Position numbers and translations under genes: made by a program. Below the pieces are notes generated by a model that worked only from the letters and a program-made list of their open reading frames with translations, was not told the DNA's origin and did no database searches. This document shows positions 11,601 through 22,683 of a stretch of 64,000 bases of DNA, piece after piece. How positions within the stretch are numbered: position 1 is the stretch's first letter; the number at the start of each line of letters is the position of its first letter. The DNA lies in the NCBI GenBank assembly GCA_033182465.1, contig CP137324.1, positions 186,001 to 250,000 of the forward strand, written 5' to 3'. This DNA comes from Sanghuangporus weigelae (taxonomy: Eukaryota > Basidiomycota > Agaricomycetes > Hymenochaetales > Hymenochaetaceae).

Positions 11601-14033
11601 CCCTACCGCATACTGCGCAGCTTGGATACCATGGCGTGAACGTGCACGGTAGTGAAAGCAAAAACAAGTCTATGATCGTGCATATCCAGAACCCTAAAGA
11701 AGGCGAGAAGACGGAGAAGATAGCGAAAGATATGGTTGGTCACCGTGTTTTTGTTGGGTGGCCTTTCATTCGGGAGGCGATAATCGTAGCCGTTTCCGAC
11801 TGCTTATTCAAATGCGAGAAAATCAAGTTCGGAGACGGACGCGAGTCAAGGGTGCTGAGCAATCCGCACTCACCTCAAGCAATAAATTTCTGGAAGTCCA
11901 AAGCGGAGAAGATCGAACATTATTACTCGAAGCGATTGGGAGTCATGACTGGCCCAGTTGAAGTTCTTTTGCATGTTCGTCCGCTGAAAGGTGCGTTTCT
12001 GTGAGCCTTTTTTATGCCGAATCCTGAAGTGTTTTTAGGACTGAAGCGACTCGACACCGGAGCTTTCATCAAGGAATATGAAGGACAAGACAAGGAATTT
12101 GAGCAAGCTCTTCAGATGGTACTACCTGAGGTTATTTCCGAGGATCCGCGTTTCGTGGAGAAGGATGCACCACCATTATCTGAAGAGTTTCCTCCAGGTA
12201 CAAAGGTTTTCTTTCTCGGTGATCATGCCTATGGTGTTGCGGCGCAAGTATCGGAAACCACGAGCGCTTCTATTTCCGTCATGCTTGCGGTAAGCTTTTC
12301 GTTGATTAGACTAAGTTTTCCTCTTAATTGTTGCTCTTTCAGTTCTTCCCGAATGAAAGAACAGAGATCGACAAATTCAAGTCCATTGTTGCGAACCGAC
12401 TTGACCTCAAATACTACCCGTCGTACAAAGTCGCAGAGAAAGTTGGTATTTCTGGACATGCACTGTCTAAAGTCACTGCGAGCTTCATGGTTGTCACCTC
12501 GGATGGCCAGAAAAGTAACCTCGGCTTGAGTCTCAAGTTCGAGGCAAAGAGTTTGAAAGTCATCGGATACTCGCGTAAAAACGGCCGGTTCTGGGAGTTC
12601 AGTGAAAAGGCAATTGAGCTGATCCAAGAATACAAGGTGTGACGCTTCAGATGCGCCTATTTGTGAACCGGCTGACACGGCAACAGAACGAATTCCCGGA
12701 ACTGTTTGAGAGGCTTGTTGGTTATGGGGATCGTACGTAGCACATATGTCCTCTTCTGCGTTGACCTGACAATACGCTCTTTCTTGAAGAATTCGCCCAA
12801 GCCTCAGATATTTTTCTAGACAATCCGGATGCCAAAGTAAAAGAAGTCAAGACTTGGCTGAACAAGAAGGGCGTCCGAGACCTTGAAGCAGTCTCGCTTT
12901 TCTGTGATCAACTCGACAAGGAGTGTGTTGGTCAAATCGTTACCTTGGAAGATGAATGTCAGCAGAACAAGTCATCGAAAACGATCAAGAAGGCAATTGT
13001 CAAAGGCATTCCGCGACAGGCCATCCTGAAACCCTCTCATGCTGTTTATCGGTTGCAGAATCAGACATTTTCGCTTGGCGATCGGGTAGTGATGGTGAAA
13101 GATTCTGGCAGCGTACCGCTGGCGGTGAAGGGTGTTGTGGTCGGAATCAATGCGAAAACTCTGGATGTTGTGTGGGATGTCCCATTTATGTCTGGAATAA
13201 CGCTGGATGACCGGTACGTCCCAGAGTCATTTCAAGGACGCTTCCTGGTTTTTTTACCTATTCCTGTTAGCTGTCCGACGTATCGAGGATCATCAGTCGA
13301 GTTCAACACATGCTTGAACTTGACTAGACAACAGTTTATCGTATCCACAAATCCCAATACTCATTCGACACAGCACCAGAATAGTACTATGATGCGTCCC
13401 CGTCAGCAGCAGCCGAGAATCGGGCCTTATCCGGCTGTCCAGCCTCCACCGGGTCAAGCTCCTGCAGCTGATTTCCATCCTGTTTCAACGAGGCAAGTCT
13501 CTTGTCGAGATAATAGAAAATGCCGCTGATATTTTCCGTATAGGGGAGGAGCTACAGTACGCATCATGACGAACCCCAATCGCGGGAGAGGCGGTGCTTT
13601 TCATGGAAGTGCTTGGAACATCAACGGGCACTCGCATACAAATGGCACCGGCACCGAGACAACCAACGGAGTGCCTAATGGTGTACTCAAGCAACCCAAC
13701 CAAGCCCAAGACCACCATGGAGAAAGTGAAGCCAATAATGGTCTCAGACAAGAAACTACCTCATCCAACTCACGTTCGTCGAATGGCCCCCAACGTTCTC
13801 GAGGTAGCTTTCGGGGTGAGCGAGGACATCCGCGCGGGGCCGCAACGCATATGCCCACGCAGGAACCTCCCCGTACGTTCGGTCCCCCGAGAGGATTTAT
13901 CAACGCTCGTGGTCGTGGCTTCGGTCGTGGACGTGGGTTTGCACCGCGCGGAGCACCTTCGGGATATAGAGGACGGGAGCGTGGACGAGGAGCACCAACA
14001 TCTGCTCCAAGCCCCCAGGAGATCACTAGCTGA
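8650..14033 (+). CDS. XRN1: 5'-3' exoribonuclease 1 (Xrn1/Kem1)
   Basis: Cytoplasmic 5'-3' exonuclease that degrades decapped mRNA. I trace 19 exons: 8650-8653, 8706-8716, 8774-8790, 8849-8904, 8960-8998, 9046-9324, 9375-9690, 9737-10161, 10212-10699, 10758-10911, 10971-11092, 11145-11289, 11346-11990, 12039-12289, 12343-12636, 12687-12732, 12790-13213, 13271-13492 and 13544-14033. They total 4428 bases, or 1475 residues; yeast Xrn1 is about 1.5 kb of codons. The N-terminus reads MGIPKFFRYISERYP, the Xrn1 (not Rat1) form, followed by the acidic-site block [18 protein letters not shown], then [15 protein letters not shown] and [13 protein letters not shown] mid-region SH3-like domain is seen near [12 protein letters not shown]. 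The tail is rich in Gly, Arg and Pro. Introns 2 (donor AAAG|GCATGG) and 18 (donor AG|GCAAGT) start with GC. Confidence 0.97.
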
Positions 14034-14289
14034 ACGATAGTCAAATTTCGATTTTGTGTACTCTATTGGTAAATCGCGCGCGCATATTGCTGTATTACGA
14101 GTTCCTGCATCCAATGTACTTTCAAGGATTATTTCTGTCTGCGATTATTGCGCGGATCTTATCTTATCTCGGATGTGATTGGGTGAGCTCCATAGAATTG
14201 AGTCACTGCTCGTCTTCTTTACCAACTGCCACTGCCACTATTGATTATATCGCGTTCATTGGTACATTAAAAAGTGCTAAAAAGGCGCA

Positions 14290-16342
14290 ATGACTGAGAT
14301 TCATGATCAGTTCGATACAATCCTGATTCTTGATTTCGGGTCTCAGGTTCGTGCCATTTCGCTTTGGGCGACAAATGACTTGAGCTCACGACATCACTCT
14401 TCTTAGTATAGTCACCTAATCACAAGGCGGTGCAGAGAGCACAACGTTTACGCTGAACTACTGCCATGTACACAGAAAGTTGCGGAGCTTGGTTGGAAGC
14501 CGAAAGGTACGTGCTATGAAACAATTTCTTGTGTGCAATCGCTTACTCCGCGTTCTGGCAGGCGTTATCCTCTCTGGTTCTCCATATTCCGTCTACGATG
14601 ACGATGCACCTCACGTCGACCCCGATGTATTCGAACTGAACGTTCCAATCCTTGGGATTTGCTATGGACTGCAAGAGATGGCCTGGAATATGAAGGGCAA
14701 AGTCGCTAAATGTGACCATCGTGAATATGGCTTTGCACAGCTAGACGTTGGTAAGGATGATGATAATGTCGACAAGCTATTTGAATCGCTTGGAGAAGAG
14801 ATGCAGGTGCGTCGATATAAGTTCTGCAATCTAAACTCAAATAACTGATAATGACTGCGTTGACCAGGTCTGGATGTCTCATGGTGATCAGTTGTTGGAA
14901 TTGCCACCCGATTTCCACGTCGTAGCCTGTACACGAACGGCACCGTACGCCGCTATTGCACACGATTCAAAACCTTTCTGGGGTATTCAGTTCCATCCTG
15001 AAGTGACACATTCACCTATGGGGAAGGCTATCATTGGTCGCTTCATACTTGAAATATGCGGTTGCAGAGCTCATTGGACCATGGTGCGAGATTCTTTCAA
15101 ACATAGATACTCTGGAGCTTACGTATCATATAGGAAGAATTCATTGGAAAAGAGATAAAGCGGATACGAGAGATGGTTGGTACGACTGGACGCGTTATCG
15201 GAGCAGTCAGCGGAGGAGTCGATAGCACTGTCGCTGCCAAACTTATGCATGAGGCAATTGGCGATCGGTTCCATGCCATCATGGTAGACAACGGAGTGTT
15301 GAGGTTAAACGAGGGAAAGACAGTATACGATCGACTGAATCGCGATCTTGGAGTCAATTTGACTTTGGTCGATGCATCAGATCTCTTCCTTTCGCGCCTT
15401 GCGGATGTCACGGATCCGGAGCAGAAACGCAAGATCATTGGCAATACATTCATAAACGTATTCGAGGAGGAGGCTCACAAGCTTGATGCAGAGGTTCAGA
15501 AGAAGGGTGGCGGGTCGCAGAAGATTGAATGGCTGCTTCAGGGGACGCTTTATCCTGATGTCATTGAGAGTATCAGCTTCAAAGGCCCAAGTGCTACCAT
15601 TAAGACGCACCACAATGTTGGGGGTCTGCTCAAGGACATGAAACTCAAGCTCATCGAGCCTCTCCGAGAACTTTTTAAAGGTATTTCTCTCACATGCATT
15701 TCTCTTCATCTTACGTTAACCGAATAATCTCTCGCTACAGATGAAGTTCGAGTGCTTGGTCGGCTCCTAAATATCCCGAATCATCTCGTCCAAAGACATC
15801 CATTCCCTGGTCCGGGTCTTGCGATTCGTATTCTAGGCCCCATTACTCGGTCGCAGGTTCAAATACTCCAAAAAGCGGACCACATTTACATAGAAGAGAT
15901 TCGCAATGCGAGATTGTACGACCAAATTAGCCAGGCCTTTGCTGTGCTCTTACCCGTACAGGCTGTCGGTGTCATGGGAGATAAAAGAACATATGAACAG
16001 GTATATGCCCCGATCCTTCTTCACATACATCTTTTCTCATAAGATCTGGTCCACAGGTCATCGCAATTCGCGCGGTACAAACAGAAGATTTCATGACGGC
16101 GGACTGGTAAGAAATAGGAGGATTTCTACATTGACATAGTCTTATATGTTTTTAGGTATGTCTTCCCTCCGGATGTGCTTCGCAAAATCTCGAGCCGAAT
16201 TACGAACGAGGTGGAGGGTGTCAATCGAGTCGTATATGACATCTCGTCGAAGCCGCCCGCAGTACGTCTGGGCTATCATACGTCCCTTGTGTCCCGACTT
16301 CTAATACTTCGCCTTCTTTTTTAGACCGTTGAATGGTTATGA
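14290..16342 (+). CDS. GUA1: GMP synthase (glutamine-hydrolysing)
   Basis: Converts XMP to GMP with ATP and glutamine, in the cytosol. Nine exons: 14290-14346, 14407-14506, 14562-14806, 14868-15083, 15134-15680, 15741-16000, 16057-16106, 16156-16261 and 16325-16342, totalling 532 residues. The class I amidotransferase domain opens [15 protein letters not shown] and has the nucleophile loop GICYG (Cys near residue 86) and the His/Glu pair in QFHPEVTHS (near 177-179). The ATP pyrophosphatase P-loop SGGVDST lies near 232. The XMP-binding C-terminal domain includes [15 protein letters not shown] and ends PPATVEWL; the last exon is only 18 bases. All expected catalytic motifs are present. It starts 256 bases after the XRN1 stop on the same strand, so its promoter is compact. 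Confidence 0.97.
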
Positions 16343-17390
16343 AGTGAACATGGCCTGCTAAACACGGATCGCTTGGAGGTTATGATTACAAATAGATCGT
16401 TTATATAGATTGCGTCAATGTGACTTTTCGACCTGACATCCACTCCCCATATTACAGGCGATTGATTCATGAGAGGAAGCCTGGTCTACTTCAAATTGTC
16501 ATCGAGAGAATCGGTATTTCTACCGTGAGACTTCAGTAATTACAACTCCGAGCTCTCGTACGTCGACACGTGAACGTATTGTAATTTGTTTTTTTCTCAC
16601 ACACATCTTTCAAGTTCGCAGGTCGTGGTAAGCCAGGTGCAGCCGAAGATAACAGTGCTTTGGATAAAAGGATGAACATCTTTCTTACTCATGCTGAATA
16701 CTGCAAGATCGCATCAACTAGTCTGCTTCAGTTTGCCGTGCCGTCTTTTGCACCAAACTTTGGATCTCTCCCGCGACTGATAACCTCCAATAACATGAGT
16801 ACACGAGTTGGTCTCTCTGCCAAGCCCTTCTTTACGCCTTCTTCCACATGGAATTTCACAGTTGCGAGACGGTGATGACGCACGATCCCAGAGAATTCTT
16901 CCCGACTTCTTGCTATTATAGGAGTTCTTATCATGGCAAGCAGAATTCGCGTGCAAACCGATTGCGTATCATTCTTTCGACGCCTTTCCAAGTGCTCTTT
17001 TGGAAAACTTCCTCTGCTCTTATCAAAGCTCATCCACGGGATTGCGTGTCTCGATCAGAAATGGAACAGATTTCCTCCGAGCCACTGCGTGCCGATGCAT
17101 GAAGGAAACGGGATTGATATTTATTTTAGTCGGAAAGCAATACGCCACGGCTTTGGAGAAGCACTCGCTTGTGTATTCTATGCATGCCTCCTAATTTTAC
17201 CCTTGTCTGACCTTGTGCTCAGCGTTCCTCAGTCTCTTCGAGGAGCATGCTGCTTCAGAGGTAGATTCTCACCAAGGTCTAATGATAATCTTTTACTTGG
17301 CCAGCCTTCATAAAGCTGGTTCTCAGGAAGTGCTCTGCTGTCAGACCTGAAGGATCTCCTGGCATTTCGTCAAGCAATTACACCGTCATC
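16343..17390. other. Intergenic region, promoter of the fungalysin gene
   Basis: About 1 kb between GUA1 and the metalloprotease. Several short open frames occur, but none has good codon character or splice partners. The last 150 bases should include the protease promoter. Nothing else recognised. Confidence 0.45.
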
Positions 17391-20300
17391 ATGGTCATCT
17401 TTACCTATCTCGCTCTAGCAGCACTTTTGCTGACTTCTACGCTCGCTGCACCCTGGCCTGCATCCATTAAGCACGCAACCCACCAAGTTAGGAGCTTGCC
17501 GAATGGTATTGAGGTGTCGACTTTCAGTCCACCGTCTCAGTTCGAGGTTTGTGCCAATGTTATCTCCAATGCCCGATTCTCAAGACCATATATGTTCACA
17601 GATCTTCGGAACGGGTATTGATCATCCGTTTTCCAGAAGGGCAGAACCTGCAGATATAAACGATATTTCTGTATCGTTCGTATCCTCTCGACTCGGGATA
17701 AGCGAGGATGAAATCTCCTTCAAGAAAGCATTCACTGGCCAAACCGCAAAACATGCTTTCTTAAAGCAGAAGATTGTATGTTTGATACTATACTTTGACG
17801 CAATGCTTGCTAATCGAAAAGTTGCTAGGATGGTATTGAAGTTGCAAACGCGGTTGCTAACGTTGCTCTCAATTCCGATGACAAAGTCGTCACATTCGGC
17901 GCCAACTTTGTTAAACCTAGTACGGCTGAAGGTCTCTTCTAGGTATGCCTGTCGAGCTGACATGGCGTAGAGAGCGTTTCTTCGACAGAACCGAAGATTT
18001 CCGTGGATCAGGCCATTGCGGCGGCCGAGCAACGCCTAGGCGGAGCTCACAATGAGATCCCGACCAGTCTTGAGTTTTATGTAAAGGACGACAACAGCGC
18101 CGTTCTTACCCATGTCGTACAAGTTGAGAGTGACCATCTGCTTGAGGCATTTGTTGATGCGGAGTCTGGGGAGGTCATTGCCGTGAACGATTTTACGGCT
18201 GACTCGGCGGTGAGTTCTATGCTATACTGGTTCACAAACAGTTTACGGAGACAACGGTTCTTTGCAGTTTCTTGTGATTCCAATCAATTTACAGGATCCT
18301 AGGGATGGGCAACAAGTAATTGAGAATCCCGAAGATCTTGCTGCTTCTCCCGACGGATGGAACACAGGATCCACTGGTACTGCGTACGTAGAGCAAGCCA
18401 TTCGCAGCTGTCGCATCACTTACTTCTCATACCTAGTGGGAACAATGTCATTTGTGAGCTACTAATGCTTGATTTAAACTCAAATCGCTCAATTCCGCTT
18501 AGCTTTCAGGCGTTCTCAGTCCTCCATCACTCAAGAATCATCGTCGGGACTAGTATTCAATTATCCTGCCGATGATACGATTGCACCTACGGCTGGTACT
18601 AATATTGATGCCGCCCGTACGAATGCCTTCTATGGTGAGGTATCAGTCTAATAAGAGAAATCGGATACTTATGTCTTCCGTAGTGTCCAACACAGTACAT
18701 GTAAGTCTTTGCTCCGATCTTTCCTGGAACGGTTTGATAACGGCTCCATAGGATATTACCTATCGTTACGGTAAGTTTCCTGGTCTTTCGTAATCATGAT
18801 AGCTTATATTTCGACCTACGGCAGGATTTACGGAGTCTGCCTTCAACTTTCAGAACGACGATTTCGGAAATGGCGGAGTCGGTAACGACCGCGTAACTAT
18901 TTCCGTTCAAGACACTGCCGGTACGTTTGTGAATTTTTTGCGACCTCCATTCTAAATAAATTGATCTTGCACTCTCAGGAACGAACAACGCAGACTTTAC
19001 GGTAAGTGCATATTTGTTTATGCAAACAACTTAGGAAGCTAGGCTGATGCCTAACAGACTCCACCCGAGTAAGCGCGGATATATGCATAATAGTCTGCGC
19101 GTTTCTGATGTTTCGTTCGTCCAGTGGTCAATCAGGTAGAATGCGGTAAACCTGTTTCCAAAAATGTTTGTAGTTGTGCGTTAGCTGATGATACTTTCAG
19201 TATGTTCCTTTGGACTTTCGTGAGTTGCCTTCATTGAGTCTACTATTTGTATCACATTTACTAATTGGCTTGACCTGAATTTATTCGGGATCAGACGAAT
19301 GTATGTCTTAACTTCGTCTACTGCTGCTTTTACCAAGCAAACTCTTTCTTCTTTCTAGCCTCAGCGTGATGGAGCTCTTGAGAATGATATCGTCGCACAT
19401 GAAAATACACACGGATTGTCAAATCGCCTCACTGGAGGCGGTACTGGACGGTCAGCAGCTTCCGTTCTCCAATTTTGATCTGGTCTTGGACTGAATCCTC
19501 GTACATCGTGACAAGCTGCCTTCAAACCAGAGAATCTGGAGGCATGGGCGAGGGCTGGTCCGATGCTTTTGCAGAATGGACTGAACAGACAGCTGACATC
19601 CGTGATTTCACACTGGGGAGGTGCGTATCCTTTGAGTCTCTACCATTCATTACAGCCATAGTAATCATAGTTTCTATTGTTCAAGCTATGTAACAGATGA
19701 TCCTGCCGGTACGTACAGATGGTTTTGAACATAACGTCGGCACGCACGCAGTACAACTGAAAAGAGACTTACCAGGCATTCGCTCTGTCCCCTATAGCAC
19801 AAATAAGTGGGTCCCCGCATTTTCTAAAGGGGACATCGTTCTAATATGGAATTATGCATAGGAACGTTAATCCACTTATGTACTCGGACTTGCAGACACG
19901 TACTGAAGTCCATGGTCCGTGTTTTCATCCGTATTTATTCGTCTACAACTCGTTTATGCTGTGATGCCTTATAGACATCGGAGAGATCTGGGCGACGATC
20001 TTGCACGATGTTCTAGCAGCTCTTGTTGATGCACAGTAAGCTATACTCTGGGCCATGCCACTTGGAAGAACAAATTGACATGGTTCCTCAAATTAGCGGT
20101 TTCTCAACAGAGGCGAACACCAATCCTGAGTAAACTTTGTTCATAATGCCAAAGGATGCTACTTCGCTAACTTTCCTGTCAGCGGCACCGAAGGCAACGT
20201 TGTCTACCTGTACTACTTCTTTATCATGCGTTAATTGAGTATATATACTCATCCGCAAATTTCAGGCACTTGTTCGTCGATCAGCTCGCGCTGCAACCGT

Positions 20301-20521
20301 GCAACCCGACGTTCCTCCAAGCACGCGACGCGTGGATCCAAGCAGACGTCAACAGGTTCAACGGAGCAAATGGGTGTTTGCTTTGGCGTGTACGTCCTAG
20401 TTACTATTTCAGACTACGTCAGTGATAATCATCAAAAAACCTGTAGGCTTTTGCTGGTCGTGGACTGGGCGTCAACGCTGCTAATCACGAGGATGATGCT
20501 ACAATTCCATCCGATTGCTAG
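17391..20521 (+). CDS. Secreted M36 metallopeptidase (fungalysin)
   Basis: Zinc endopeptidase, secreted as a proenzyme. I trace 25 exons: 17391-17546, 17602-17775, 17829-17919, 17989-18209, 18268-18383, 18437-18453, 18503-18634, 18684-18700, 18752-18770, 18825-18920, 18979-19001, 19058-19068, 19125-19145, 19201-19219, 19295-19300, 19359-19450, 19516-19620, 19686-19708, 19776-19806, 19862-19914, 19975-20035, 20097-20129, 20183-20209, 20266-20389 and 20447-20521. They give 1743 bases, or 580 residues. A signal peptide ([19 protein letters not shown]) is followed by the fungalysin/thermolysin propeptide region (around [16 protein letters not shown]) and the catalytic domain. The catalytic domain has the HExxH motif HENTH (about 387-391) and the third zinc ligand Glu in GMGEGWSD (about 416). 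A 6-base exon encodes Thr-Asn. All splice sites used are GT..AG. Nothing suggests inactivation. Confidence 0.95.
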
Positions 20522-20714
20522 GCATAGATTCAGCTTAGAGGGAAGGAGAGAAGGGCGCGAAGGCATGCAGAATTAGACCAAGAATCGTCCAGCATGTTGT
20601 TTTCATTTTCAGTGGAATGAGAATCAATTATGAGGCTAAAGCCATGAACCACTTCTGACGCTTGCGAGCGGAAGTTCGGGTGAATTTCCAGATCCAGAAA
20701 GTCCTTTTTCACAG

Positions 20715-20840
20715 GCACCTTTTCACCGACCAATTCGCGCCGCAGCCATGCCATCCGACACTCCTGCAAACACGCAATGCGTAGATCCAGGCGGATGTCA
20801 ATAGATACCGGTGCAAATAGTTGCTTACTCTGACGTGTAC
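20715..20840 (+). pseudogene. Relic of a second fungalysin copy (exon 24 equivalent)
   Basis: This stretch aligns base for base with exon 24 of the intact fungalysin just upstream (20266-20389), with about three quarters of positions matching by eye. It includes a preserved acceptor (ACAG just before 20715) and the donor-side GTGTAC at the end. In the matching frame it reads HLFTDQFAPQPCHPTLLQTR, against [20 protein letters not shown] in the intact gene. The Trp codon that follows has become TAG, and a 2-base deletion a little later shifts the frame. Neighbouring exons of the copy are not recognisable. It is best read as the eroded remainder of a tandem duplication. Confidence 0.85.
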
Positions 20841-21591
20841 ATCTTCTTTACCTTATCCTTTCATTCGTACGTGACAATGTTGGCACATTGTCCATCCAAG
20901 GCTTTTAAGTACTTTTAGGGAGACGAGGCCTAAGGTGATTTCGGCTTGGGTTGAACGAAATTCGAGAGCCGACTTTCAATACCTCTCTTGGCAAGGCAAG
21001 GATCAAGATCAGGAAAACATGTTTTACATGCGTTCGTGCGGCGCCGGAATTGTATATGATGCTCGTGTCGTGTCGATTGTCATAACACATATGCTAAGTA
21101 AGAAAACAAATTGTAAGCAAGTAAGCATCAACCAATCCCGAACTGATCAGTATCGGAGGACAACATACGTATATCCATGCAATTCGAAGAAATTAAAATG
21201 AACTACGACAAAGGGGTAAGAAAGAGAAGGGGTGTAAGGATAAGAACAGGGAAATGAGGAATAAATGTGTGGAGTAGAGTTCGCATCTGTCCGAGTTCAT
21301 GAAAAAGCAACTGTCGAGTAAGCATGTACACGTTGCAACAGCAACCTGAGGGAGTCTGTCCATGTATGAAACACCAATCCCAGCATCAATCAAATAATAT
21401 GTAGTCCGTTTGTGCCGCAACAGCTGATACAGCGCAACATCCGACTTCGGCTTCGGCCAGCTGGATGCATGTTGTGTCAAACTGTTCCGCAGTGTCGACA
21501 GGACTTGCCAAGCACCGATTCAGGATCGATCGAACCTCTCTTGTGTCCCTCATTTGCAACAGCCGACAAAACCTGACAGATCGTGCCGATA
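20841..21591. other. Intergenic region, no gene seen
   Basis: About 750 bases between the protease relic and the secreted protein's 3' end. The open frames here are short and unconvincing. Base 20900 onwards has six bases matching the start of fungalysin exon 25 after an AG, too little to extend the relic. Confidence 0.4.
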
Positions 21592-22436
21592 CTACAAGAG
21601 AACGAGCCAAGCGCCCCCTAGCGTTCCGGCAGCTACCGCCATAGCACCTGCCCAGAACTGTTTTTGTTGGAGTAATCGTAAGGGCTGATGAGCACTTGAA
21701 ACGGCGTCGAGGCCTGTTGCGACTGTGTTGGTGCCTACGAGTCCGACCCAACTGCTGTAGTCGACGATTGTACCTGCGAACGTCAGTGCGGACGCCGTCG
21801 TTACGTGGGATCTAAAGATAGCGCAAATAACAAACAAAGGATAAAGATAGAAATATGAGTGGGGTGAGAGAGAGAAAGGAGCCGTCAATATCAGATTCGG
21901 AAGAGAACGAGCTGCAGAGAGATTAGTACATACGTAGGCGTATAGACGTCCTGGAGCACCTGCGTGTTACCCGCAGCGTCAGTCGTGGTATATTCATAAG
22001 CCGTTACACCCGCTTGTGTCGTTGCGGGCGGCTGGCCTACAGGTCCCTGATTTAACTGAGTCGTCGTTGTGCTCGTGCTCGTGCTCGTGCTTGTCGTGCT
22101 TGTCGAAGTATCAGTTTCTGTTTCGTCTTCGGCATCTAAAGTTTGTCTACAAAGGTCATCAAAAGTGATGTCAGCGACCAGAACCATTTTGTCAGAGGGA
22201 ATGATGCATGTAAACGCACAAAGTCTGCGTCGTTGCTATTCCTAAGGGATTCAAAGTGACAGCGACAATGACTGTCTCTCCAAATCTATATCGATGAGGT
22301 GTGAGTACGAGCTTTACAAACTCGGCTGCGGATGAGAAATAATCACGTACGCATCGACAAGTGTCTGCGTCTGCGCGCCTACGCGAACGAGAGCTGCCGA
22401 TAGACAAACGAGAAGCAGCGAGACGGAATACTTCAT
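21592..22436 (-). CDS. Small secreted Thr/Ser-rich protein, probably GPI-anchored
   Basis: Four exons: 22436-22351, 22285-22220, 22146-21934 and 21811-21592, totalling 194 residues. The start at 22436 gives a classic signal peptide, MKYSVSLLLVCLSAALVRVG, with cleavage likely near GAQT. Next come a short conserved-looking strand (FGETVIVAVTLNPLGIATTQ) and a Thr/Ser linker (TSTSTTSTSTSTST) encoded by a hexanucleotide-like repeat. The C-terminal hydrophobic segment (FWAGAMAVAAGTLGGAWLVLL) ends at the stop with no charged tail, as in GPI-anchored precursors. A single-pass membrane protein is the alternative. The function is unknown; cell-surface location is an inference from the two hydrophobic ends. 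Confidence 0.85.
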
Positions 22437-22683
22437 TTCTCCTGCTAGGATGAAGGTGGCGATGAAAGCCGACGTTGAGCGTCGACGAGGACGAGGACGA
22501 GGACGAGGAAAGAGGATGGCGGTGACTGTGAGAGTGAATGAATGTTAGTAAGGTCAGGATGACGTTAGCAATTTCTAAGGGGAGAAAGTTAGGGTTTATT
22601 ACGGCATCTTGTGAGCGACATATAAAGACATTTGCTCTCACGATTTTCTTTTCTTTCGCCTTTTACTTGTTCAAGCAACTGAA
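22437..22683. promoter_or_regulatory. Compact bidirectional promoter (secreted protein / OLA1)
   Basis: Only about 250 bases separate the two divergent start codons. Around 22483-22510 is a short ACGAGG-type hexanucleotide repeat, read as CCTCGT on the minus strand, which falls in the expected 5' UTR or promoter of the secreted-protein gene. Confidence 0.55.

Noticed and set aside
21386-21751. Minus-strand 121-residue frame at the end of the secreted-protein gene
   Set aside because: It overlaps the last exon of the secreted protein in another frame; the spliced model with signal peptide and hydrophobic tail is far better.
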